64,000 bases of DNA from IMG/VR virus record IMGVR_UViG_3300025122_000010, positions 1 through 64,000 of that record, one strand, 5' to 3'. Below, one piece after another: positions 56,933 to 64,000 of the stretch (the stretch's first letter is position 1; each line of letters begins with the position of its first letter). The notes below the pieces were generated by a model. It was given only the letters and a program-made list of their open reading frames with translations, had not been told where the DNA came from and did not search any database. Source of the DNA: a virus. Position numbers and translations under genes: made by a program.

Positions 56933-57939
56933 GTGGAAACCTTATTATTGGTGGAGGTCCTGCTGGACTAACATTTGCTTTTCTAAATCCTGAATTTGTT
57001 GTCTTAGATGCAAACCCAATGAGTCAAATTAAAACTAAGTATAAGCTTGGTCCAAGATTCATTCAAGTCAATCCCGACACTGTAAAATTCTTCAATGAAT
57101 ATACTGATGAGCTTATGTTAACCGACACAGTTCAAGTTGGTGTGAAGAAAATTGGCTATATGAGAGCGGCTGAACTAATAGAAGAAGCTGACGATAATTT
57201 TAAAAGGAGATATTCTTGGTTGACTCGAGGAAAGAAAGATTATGAAGAGAGCTTTCTTTCTGCAGGTAGAAATAAGATAGAGTTCTTTTATTTTTCAAGT
57301 AGTAGTTATATGATTGGTTTCCATCTTGCTTGTGATCAGTTATTTGACAGGATGATGTCTATATTACAGAAGAGATTGCAAATTGTAAAAGTCAATGTAA
57401 GAGCTATCAGCCCATTTAATAGCTTTATAAAATTAGAATGTAGTGGTAATGAATATGATGCAATCCCTCACAACTATGGAAGACTGGTTAGCACTCTTGA
57501 TATCAGAAAATTTGCAAGAATGACAGAAAGGCAAGCTTGGAAGCTTGGTATGGTTGACAACTTAGGCTTCACTCCAGCATTTAAAGTTAAGGAAAAACAT
57601 TTTTATGTGACAGGGTGTAGTGAAGAAGATAAAAGATTAGATGCTGCTAATTTTGCTTATGTGTATTCTGTTGATGGTGTATACACTAGGAAAACAATAC
57701 ACTATCCGTTCTACACAGTGTATGAAACTACTGATAAGTTACCGAATTTCCAGAAGTTCATAATGGGCAATCGAATAGTAGATAGATATGAAGACTTACC
57801 AATTCAAATAGAAGATAGCATGAATATAACTAAGTTAGGGAATATTCAAATGCTGGGAAGGTATGCACAGTGGAATCACTCTATTAGATTTGACACTTTG
57901 TTTAAAGAATTTAGAAGAATTAGGAGGTTTTATGGATAA
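56929..57939 (+). CDS. FAD-dependent oxidoreductase (UDP-galactopyranose mutase-like)
   Basis: 336 aa. NLIIGGGPAGLTFAFL is the FAD Rossmann loop, VVLDANP the ribose-binding acid strand, and the end LGRYAQWNHSIRFDTLF resembles the last FAD-contact of UGM-type flavoproteins. Substrate unknown; fits the sugar genes or nucleotide metabolism. ATGA overlap. Confidence 0.7.
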   Translation: MSGNLIIGGGPAGLTFAFLNPEFVVLDANPMSQIKTKYKLGPRFIQVNPDTVKFFNEYTDELMLTDTVQVGVKKIGYMRAAELIEEADDNFKRRYSWLTRGKKDYEESFLSAGRNKIEFFYFSSSSYMIGFHLACDQLFDRMMSILQKRLQIVKVNVRAISPFNSFIKLECSGNEYDAIPHNYGRLVSTLDIRKFARMTERQAWKLGMVDNLGFTPAFKVKEKHFYVTGCSEEDKRLDAANFAYVYSVDGVYTRKTIHYPFYTVYETTDKLPNFQKFIMGNRIVDRYEDLPIQIEDSMNITKLGNIQMLGRYAQWNHSIRFDTLFKEFRRIRRFYG

Positions 57940-58912
57940 GCTTGAACATATGTTTGAGACTCAAAAAGAGTTTGAAGATCACTTCTTCAGAAAAACATTT
58001 GGAGTTTCATTAGAAGAGTTCATGGAATCAGATAAAAATAAATTAGCTTGGAATAAAGAGTTTATTTTGTGTCTTATGAAAGAATCATCTGAGTTACTAG
58101 ACAACTTGAATTGGAAGCATCATACTGACTTGAATGTAGAGCAGTCTAAAGATAACTTCATTGAGAACTCTGTTGATTTGATGAAGTATCTTTTTGCTCT
58201 TCTTGCAATAAATGGTGTGAATGCTAATGAGTTGTTCAAAAAATTTGTTTCTAAATCAGTTGTTGTAAAAGCCAAATTCGAACAAAAGCTTTTGCTAGAA
58301 CAATTGAAGAAAGATAAAGATCGTAAAATTGCTGTAGTTGATATTGATGGAGTGTTGTCTGATTATCCAGATAGTTTTCTAGCTTCAACTCCATACTTGC
58401 AGAAATTCACTAATATTCAAGATGCAGTTTGCAATGATTATCCTCTATACAATGTTGCTAAAAAGCATTATAGAACAAGTGGGGTAAAAGCTAGCATTGA
58501 AATAAGAGAGGGTGCAAAAGAACTTTTAGATTATCTCAAAGATTGTGGGTATTTCGTCATACTACTAACTGCAAGACCATATGATAAGGTAAGCAGAATC
58601 TATCAAGACACATTGTATTGGCTTGACAAGAATAAATTGAAATATGATGCTATAATTTGGGAGAAAGAAAAAGCTAAGTATGCAATAAAGCATTTTAAAG
58701 AGAACAATGTAGTATTTTGCATTGATGACGAGGTGAAGCAAGTTAATAAATTAAGCTCAGAATTCAAAACATATTTTGTCACAAATGAGAAGCTGTATAG
58801 AAGTAGAGAACAGATGTTGGCAATGATCGGTTATTCATTGATAAACACTAATAATATAGTGTTATGTGACAATATGTGCGATGTTCTTCATGAAGTGAAA
58901 AAAGGAGAATAA
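57932..58912 (+). CDS. MazG-like NTP pyrophosphohydrolase fused to HAD phosphatase
   Basis: 326 aa from ATG 57932 (AGGAGG); a longer frame from 57863 lies in the preceding gene. Residues 1-110 are all-alpha with ILCLMKESSELLDNLNW (MazG/dUTPase-like ExxE). From about 130, VVDIDGVLSDYPDS is HAD motif I, VILLTARPYDK motif II and FCIDDEVK the late Asp. Likely nucleotide-pool cleaner. Confidence 0.8.
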   Translation: MDKLEHMFETQKEFEDHFFRKTFGVSLEEFMESDKNKLAWNKEFILCLMKESSELLDNLNWKHHTDLNVEQSKDNFIENSVDLMKYLFALLAINGVNANELFKKFVSKSVVVKAKFEQKLLLEQLKKDKDRKIAVVDIDGVLSDYPDSFLASTPYLQKFTNIQDAVCNDYPLYNVAKKHYRTSGVKASIEIREGAKELLDYLKDCGYFVILLTARPYDKVSRIYQDTLYWLDKNKLKYDAIIWEKEKAKYAIKHFKENNVVFCIDDEVKQVNKLSSEFKTYFVTNEKLYRSREQMLAMIGYSLINTNNIVLCDNMCDVLHEVKKGE

Positions 58913-58914
58913 AA

Positions 58915-59313
58915 ATGCATCAATTGTCAGTATGCATCTATGAGTTTCCAGCAGCAACATATGACATCCAACATTGGAAAACGAGATTTAAAGACAAAAT
59001 AGCTTATATTGCAGATGCAGCTGAACTTACTGGTGACCCTAATGTTTATTATTTTCAAATGAAGGGTAGAAAAGTAAATGGTGGTTATGTTGGAGAAACT
59101 GTATATTGTATACCTCATTATAGATTACATGATGTTATGTTACGCGATCCGATAGTAGAGATATTCGATGCTAGTATTACAATTAACTCTGTTTTTAAAT
59201 TAATATTAGTGGGAAGTTTTGACACAAGTATGTTACATAAAATCCTAGTACTAACTGACCAACTCAAATCAATGGGAATGAGGGATCTAAAAGATGAGCA
59301 AAAGAGAGATTGA
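58915..59313 (+). CDS. unknown protein
   Basis: 132 aa; beta-rich first 90 residues (VYYFQMKGRKVNGGYVGETVYCIPHYRL), helical end overlapping the glycosylase gene. Unknown. Confidence 0.6.
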   Translation: MHQLSVCIYEFPAATYDIQHWKTRFKDKIAYIADAAELTGDPNVYYFQMKGRKVNGGYVGETVYCIPHYRLHDVMLRDPIVEIFDASITINSVFKLILVGSFDTSMLHKILVLTDQLKSMGMRDLKDEQKRD

Positions 59314-59872
59314 CAAAGCAATTGTAGAATGTGAGAGTTGCGAACTCCATATGTTGGAAGCAAATGACAATTCTTTGCAAGAAGAAAATGGTTACGGGAA
59401 ACTGGTGGGCAAGGAAGGGAGACAATCTAATGACATAATGATTGTAGGGCTAAATCCTTCAGGTGCTAGATTTGAAGGTCTAAAGCATCCATTTGATGCT
59501 AATATGAGTAGCACAGTCTATAATGCTGGCACTGGTTTTATGAAGATGTTGAGACACATAGGTATTTATGACCATTGTTACGTAACAAATCTAGTAAAGT
59601 GTTCAACATTCGATAACACTGTAAGTAATGATGATTTCAATAATTGCAAAAAACACTTTGAGCTAGAATTAGAATATGCTAAACCCAAGCTTATACTGGC
59701 TTGTGGTAACCAAGTTTATGAATTCTTGACTACGTATTATAATAACACAGAGGCTAGTATAAAGAAGATATATCATCCTAGCTATTGTTTGAGCTATAAT
59801 AGAATCAATGAAGATCAATATCTAAAACATATAGCTAATATCGTCGTTGAATTTGCTGAAAAGGGGAAATAA
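59294..59872 (+). CDS. uracil-DNA glycosylase-like protein (family 4/5 fold)
   Basis: 192 aa. CESCELHMLE start, IMIVGLNPSGARFEG (motif 1, GxNP), VTNLVKCS and KKIYHPSYCLS (motif 2, HPS). Would remove uracil, of interest because dUMP/dCMP metabolism is encoded next door. The four Cys of true family-4 iron-sulfur enzymes are not obviously all present. Confidence 0.75.
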   Translation: MSKREIDKAIVECESCELHMLEANDNSLQEENGYGKLVGKEGRQSNDIMIVGLNPSGARFEGLKHPFDANMSSTVYNAGTGFMKMLRHIGIYDHCYVTNLVKCSTFDNTVSNDDFNNCKKHFELELEYAKPKLILACGNQVYEFLTTYYNNTEASIKKIYHPSYCLSYNRINEDQYLKHIANIVVEFAEKGK

Positions 59873-60904
59873 ATGATTAACGTATTTGTCACAGGTGAAG
59901 AGGGAACTATACCAAGAGCAATGAGAGTTATACCTAGTAATTGTCATATTGTAAATGGGGGTTACTTGAAATATGAACATTGGAAAACTCACCAAAGTTT
60001 TCAAGCTCGTCGGCGAGAAATCGATTTTTTAAACAGAGAACTACTCTTTGATTTGTTTTCCAAACACAGTGACGAAATTGATGTTGTGATTCATTCCGGT
60101 GCTTATGTAGGCACTGATTTTTGCGATAGCGATAGTGTAAAAGCAATTGAAACCAATAACATCGGAACTCAAAACATCATCGATATTTGCAATAATTTTA
60201 AGAAACCCTTGGTTCTTATTTCAACAACTGCTATTTTCGATCCCAGTAAGTATAGCTCATCTTCTCCGATAGATGAAAACACACTAATCAATCCACAAAC
60301 ACTATATGGAGTAACAAAATACTTTTCAGAATTACAAGTAGAAAGACAGATAAAGGGAAAGTATTTTATACTAAGGCCTGTCTTTGGTTTTGGTGACTAT
60401 CCAGACGATCTACATAGTGCATTGACTAAAGTTATTTATACTCTATATAAGAACTATACAGGGACCGAACAAACACTTGAACTTAAATTAGCACCATTCA
60501 ATCAAAAGTCTTATATTAGAGTAGAGAATATAGCAAATGTAATTTTGAAATTTGCTGAACGTATTATGGAACCCAAGGGACATTTTTTTAAGCACTATAA
60601 TATTGGCAAAAATTATTCATATGCAAGAGATTGGCATGAGATGATTGATGTTGTAGCTAATTGTTTTGGAAACTATGAAGCCCCGGACCACCCGGGTCAT
60701 TCAATAGATGCAGATGTAATAATGGAGACGTTTAAAAGACAAATAATTTTTGATGCAGATGCTGACTATTTGGGTTGGCATAATATTAATGATAGCTCAA
60801 TATCAAGACTTAAAATAGAACAACTTATTTCTTTTGAAGAGGGTGTTCGAAAGACTGTAAATAGCGTAATACAAAACATTAACGTGGAGCCTTATTGGAT
60901 ATGA
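59873..60904 (+). CDS. NAD-dependent sugar epimerase/reductase
   Basis: 343 aa extended SDR: VFVTGEEGTIPRAM (degenerate NAD loop), VVIHSGAYVGTDFCD, ISTTAIFDPS, YGVTKYF catalytic pair and LRPVFGFGD. Far from the sugar block, in the replication region. Probably another nucleotide-sugar enzyme. Confidence 0.8.
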   Translation: MINVFVTGEEGTIPRAMRVIPSNCHIVNGGYLKYEHWKTHQSFQARRREIDFLNRELLFDLFSKHSDEIDVVIHSGAYVGTDFCDSDSVKAIETNNIGTQNIIDICNNFKKPLVLISTTAIFDPSKYSSSSPIDENTLINPQTLYGVTKYFSELQVERQIKGKYFILRPVFGFGDYPDDLHSALTKVIYTLYKNYTGTEQTLELKLAPFNQKSYIRVENIANVILKFAERIMEPKGHFFKHYNIGKNYSYARDWHEMIDVVANCFGNYEAPDHPGHSIDADVIMETFKRQIIFDADADYLGWHNINDSSISRLKIEQLISFEEGVRKTVNSVIQNINVEPYWI

Positions 60905-61335
60905 TGATATTTTTTTCAGGACCGGATTGTAGTGGTAAAGACACTGTGATGCATGAAGTTGCACATTTATCAGAATACAAATATTACATGAGCCCTAGAT
61001 CACCGATATGTAATATTGTGTATGATGTTATATTTGATAGAAACATCGATTTATTTGAATCGAATATGAAAACTATAGCTGGACTACTTCCATTAGATGC
61101 ATACTTTGTGTTAGTTATTGCTGATGTTGAAGTTCTAGTAAATAGGGCAATTAGTAGAGGTGAGCAACATGTGATATCAGAAAAGGATTTTGAAAAGCAT
61201 TTGAGAATATACAAAGATGTTTTTGAAATGGTTAGCAATACTTACATACAGTATGCTGATAGGTTCCTTATTATTGATAACTCAGGTGATTTGGAGAAGA
61301 CAGCTAAAACACTAAAGGTTAACCTATGCTTATAA
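60901..61335 (+). CDS. P-loop nucleoside monophosphate (thymidylate-like) kinase
   Basis: 144 aa from ATG 60901. FFSGPDCSGKDTVMHEV is the Walker A loop; YMSPRSPICNIVYDVI and VLVNRAISRGEQ give the lid-like Arg region. Shorter than Tmk (~210 aa), so a minimal phage kinase. Confidence 0.75.
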   Translation: MMIFFSGPDCSGKDTVMHEVAHLSEYKYYMSPRSPICNIVYDVIFDRNIDLFESNMKTIAGLLPLDAYFVLVIADVEVLVNRAISRGEQHVISEKDFEKHLRIYKDVFEMVSNTYIQYADRFLIIDNSGDLEKTAKTLKVNLCL

Positions 61336-62198
61336 ATAAGTGGACTTTAAACTCAGTTCCATTTCGGGTTCCATTTGTAGGTGAGAAGTTAGGGTATTTT
61401 GACTACAATGAGTGTGTTAGAGTGTTTTCAACTTACGATGAATTAGAAAACTTGAGTAAAATTGGAAACTGCTCAACAGACGAAGCAGTTGATAGAGTCA
61501 AATTTGGTGATGTATATGATTCACATGCTCTAACATTTTTCTTGTATAACTTTTCTGCACTCCAAGTTATAGAAAACCATTATGGTAAAGTATCAGATAG
61601 TGTAATGCTTGAACTAGGTTGTAATAATGGATATGTCTCTAGATTGCTACAAAGGAATGGTTTTAAGATCAAAGAATATTGGGGTGTAGATTTTGATTTA
61701 CAGTTTTGCATAGAAGGGTTAAGGAATTTTGGTAGTTCTGATCAGATATTTGGAAGCAATTTCATGTCAGGTGATATTAATAAGCCTTTGATGTTTAAAG
61801 AGGCATCATTTGATTTAGTATTTATGCAAGAAGCATTCGACCATTGCAAAGATAGATTCTTTTATGCTGAGCAATGTTTAAGTGAGATCAAAAGAGTGTT
61901 AAAACCAGATGGACATGCATATATAACATTGGTGTTTGAACATGAACACAGAGACCTCTATCATTGGGATCACAACTATGTTTGGAAAAAGCATGAGTTT
62001 GAAAATGTTGTTAGTGATTATTTCGACATTGTTAATTTTAATCCCTTGATGACATTTGATGAAGTTGTCAAGTCTAACACTTTCGATTCTTGGAAAGTTC
62101 GAAAAAACTGGCCCCATAAATTAGCTAAAATGTTTTGTGCAGGTTTTGTAGACGAGAAAGATACTGCTGTAGGGGCATATATGCTAAGGAGTAAGTGA
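61326..62198 (+). CDS. SAM methyltransferase
   Basis: 290 aa. MLELGCNNGYVSRLL (motif I), WGVDFDLQF (acidic loop), FDLVFMQEAFDHCKD and HAYITLVFEHEH. Class I fold with an N-terminal extension; could methylate a sugar or small molecule. Confidence 0.8.
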   Translation: MLINKWTLNSVPFRVPFVGEKLGYFDYNECVRVFSTYDELENLSKIGNCSTDEAVDRVKFGDVYDSHALTFFLYNFSALQVIENHYGKVSDSVMLELGCNNGYVSRLLQRNGFKIKEYWGVDFDLQFCIEGLRNFGSSDQIFGSNFMSGDINKPLMFKEASFDLVFMQEAFDHCKDRFFYAEQCLSEIKRVLKPDGHAYITLVFEHEHRDLYHWDHNYVWKKHEFENVVSDYFDIVNFNPLMTFDEVVKSNTFDSWKVRKNWPHKLAKMFCAGFVDEKDTAVGAYMLRSK

Positions 62199-62713
62199 TG
62201 CTAAATATGTTAATAAAAGATTGGAAAAACAGAATAGACAAACAATTTGAAGCTGGATTGTGGGTTGATGGTATTTCAGGTACTTATGAATTGACAAACT
62301 TTGAATATTCTATTTTACCAGTATTAGATAGTCTAGTTGAAGCACCAAATAGAGAAGAAATTATTGAAAGAAATTTTGTAATTGAAAGATCGAAATTAGT
62401 AGCAAATTATTTGCTTGATGACATGAATTCGAGACGTGCTTCATTTGTAAATAACTATGATGGAGAAGACAATCATTGTATTTCATATTTCCATCATTAT
62501 ATAAGAGATAATAGTCACCCTAGTCATTGCATGAACGTGTATGTAAGAAGCATGAATTACGATACAAACTTTGTGTTTGACAACCAGACATTTTGTTTGG
62601 CATATTGGGCAATTCATAATTTACTTACGCTTAAATATGTATTAGAACCAACTACGTATAGTTATATAAGAGTTTTTGTATTTTCACTACACAAATTTAA
62701 GGAAAATCAATGA
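62198..62713 (+). CDS. unknown protein
   Basis: 171 aa from ATG 62198 (TGATG overlap). Aromatic and His-rich stretch (HCISYFHHYIRDNSHPSHC), no recognised family. Its stop overlaps the polymerase start. Confidence 0.6.
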   Translation: MLNMLIKDWKNRIDKQFEAGLWVDGISGTYELTNFEYSILPVLDSLVEAPNREEIIERNFVIERSKLVANYLLDDMNSRRASFVNNYDGEDNHCISYFHHYIRDNSHPSHCMNVYVRSMNYDTNFVFDNQTFCLAYWAIHNLLTLKYVLEPTTYSYIRVFVFSLHKFKENQ

Positions 62714-64000
62714 AGCTAAAATACAAAAATGGAAGTAAGTTTGACACATACATTCCTCTACATGGACATAGCACTTATAGTTTGGGAGATGGTGTAGCTC
62801 GTCTTTCTGATATTGTAAGTAAAACTAAGGAGATAGGAGCTAATGCTGTAGGTCTAACTGAGCATGGGAATATGCTTTCATTTTTCAAGTTCTATAATGA
62901 AGCAAAAGCCAATGATGTAATTCCTATAATTGGTGTTGAGCTTTATGTGAATGACTTATTCTATGATGACAAAGAAGCATTCTTGAAAGCAAAGAGAAGC
63001 AAGGGTGATGAAGATGAAAATGAGCTTGAGTTAGATGCAGCAACAGATACAAGCAATGCACACTTTGTTGTTTACTGCAAGAACTTGAAGGGTATGCATA
63101 ATCTTATTCACTTGTCTAACATTGGTTTCTTTAATTTCTACAGGAAGCCCCTGGTTAAACTTGACATGATGTTTGAGCACCTGGATGAAAACAACATTGT
63201 AACAACAGGTTGTGTAAACTCACCATTCAACAAACTCATATTGCTAGGTAAGTTGGATGAAGCTGAAAAACTATTGAAGAGATTCAAGAAACATTTCAAG
63301 GATGATTTTTACTTTGAGATTCAAGCAAATGGAATGGAAGAGCAAAAGATTGTAAATGATTTCTATGAAGAGGCACATACTAGACATAATGTCAAACCTG
63401 TATTTGCTCTTGACTACCATTATGCAAATAAGGAAGATTATTATATCCAGTATTTGAGTTTTCTAATCAAGAACAGACATACTGTAGAATCAATGCCACT
63501 TGAAGATTGGTTTTATACTGTAAGAAACTTGCACATCAAAGACATTGACGAAGTATATGAAGTTGCAAGTGATATCAATATTAATTTCTTGGAGCTAGCT
63601 CTTAACTCAACATTTGAAATAAGAGACAAGATAGAAATTGATATTCCAACATATCCAAATAATTATCCAAAGTATACTGAAAGTGACAGTGAAACAGATA
63701 AGTTGTTCCTTGAAGTTTTCACAAAGAAGTATAAAGAAAAGATCGATTCAGGAGTTATTCCGAAAGATCGTATCAAAGAATATGATGAAGTGATTGAAAA
63801 GGAAATACAGATTTTTAAGAAGAAAGACTTCATCAACTATCTAATGATTATATCAGATATATTAGATGGTTTTGTATATGCTTCTGGTGGTTCGACAGGA
63901 GCAGGTCGAGGTAGTGCAGCTGGGTCACTAATATTGTTTATAATGGATGTGACAAAGATTGATCCTGTGAAGCATGATCTCATGTTTGAGAGATTCCTGA
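62710..64000 (+). CDS. dnaE: DNA polymerase III alpha subunit (3' partial)
   Basis: 430 codons, open to the right edge. N-terminal PHP domain: PLHGHSTYSLGDG (HxH), LTEHGNM, PIIGVELYV, FALDYHYA. Then the start of the C-family palm: SGGSTGAGRGSAAGSL, the invariant GxGRGSAAGS of bacterial replicases. Most phages carry family A or B polymerases, so a cellular-type replicase is notable. Confidence 0.95.
   Translation, partial: MKLKYKNGSKFDTYIPLHGHSTYSLGDGVARLSDIVSKTKEIGANAVGLTEHGNMLSFFKFYNEAKANDVIPIIGVELYVNDLFYDDKEAFLKAKRSKGDEDENELELDAATDTSNAHFVVYCKNLKGMHNLIHLSNIGFFNFYRKPLVKLDMMFEHLDENNIVTTGCVNSPFNKLILLGKLDEAEKLLKRFKKHFKDDFYFEIQANGMEEQKIVNDFYEEAHTRHNVKPVFALDYHYANKEDYYIQYLSFLIKNRHTVESMPLEDWFYTVRNLHIKDIDEVYEVASDININFLELALNSTFEIRDKIEIDIPTYPNNYPKYTESDSETDKLFLEVFTKKYKEKIDSGVIPKDRIKEYDEVIEKEIQIFKKKDFINYLMIISDILDGFVYASGGSTGAGRGSAAGSLILFIMDVTKIDPVKHDLMFERFL

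Noticed and set aside
1-64000. Alternative genetic code
   Set aside because: TAA, TAG and TGA all occur as gene ends at ATGA-type overlaps, and no gene shows repeated in-frame stops of one kind.

Overview
The window is a dense, almost entirely rightward, AT-rich stretch (roughly one third G+C by eye). Genes are short, tightly packed and often overlap by ATGA or TTGA. Phage replication and nucleotide genes, about 34 tRNA genes, an interrupted homing-type endonuclease and many tiny orphan genes all point to a large tailed phage. The host is probably Gram-negative: heptose/LPS-type sugar genes, a GT9 glycosyltransferase and an outer-membrane-like beta-barrel protein are present. I cannot name the phage. 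Stops TAA, TAG and TGA all end genes, so I see no recoding.

Layout. 1-15365: sugar and glycosylation block with GT9/GT2/GT4 glycosyltransferases, at least three NAD-dependent sugar epimerase/reductases, a cupin epimerase-like protein, a heptose-7-phosphate kinase (hddA) and thyX, with many small orphan genes between. 15366-30525: mixed block with a trypsin-like protease, a G+C-rich secreted protein that looks foreign, a Ro60/TROVE protein behind a 0.5 kb structured non-coding region with its own terminator, an RNA-ligase/NMN-adenylyltransferase fusion, a radical SAM/SPASM enzyme, a ClpP-like protease, HNH, HAD and Nudix proteins, then single-strand DNA-binding protein and RecA/UvsX. 30526-46929: tRNA array covering all 20 amino acids, interleaved with tiny genes, a homing-type endonuclease, an RlaP-like nucleotidyltransferase and several structured RNAs that are not ordinary tRNAs. 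The largest is about 560 nt and sits between a promoter and the first tRNA, as ROOL/GOLLD-type RNAs do. 46951-64000: nucleotide metabolism and replication, with IMPDH/GMP-reductase family, FEN-like exonuclease, DnaB-like helicase, B12-dependent ribonucleotide reductase, dCMP deaminase, MazG/HAD protein, uracil-DNA glycosylase-like protein, NMP kinase and a cellular-type DNA polymerase III alpha cut by the right edge.

The most interesting theme is RNA. One genome carries a Ro protein, a ligase-NMNAT fusion, an RlaP-type nucleotidyltransferase, a full tRNA set and at least five unusual structured RNAs, some of them tRNA mimics closed by long terminal helices as bacterial Y RNAs are. My inference is an RNA maintenance/repair island protecting phage translation. 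A family of near-identical sigma70-like promoters (TTTACT, 16 bp, TATATT) drives the large RNA and the tRNA sub-operons.

Several small genes are broken by frameshifts at or near A-runs, or continue in frame past a stop. These may be assembly errors, decay, or programmed events.
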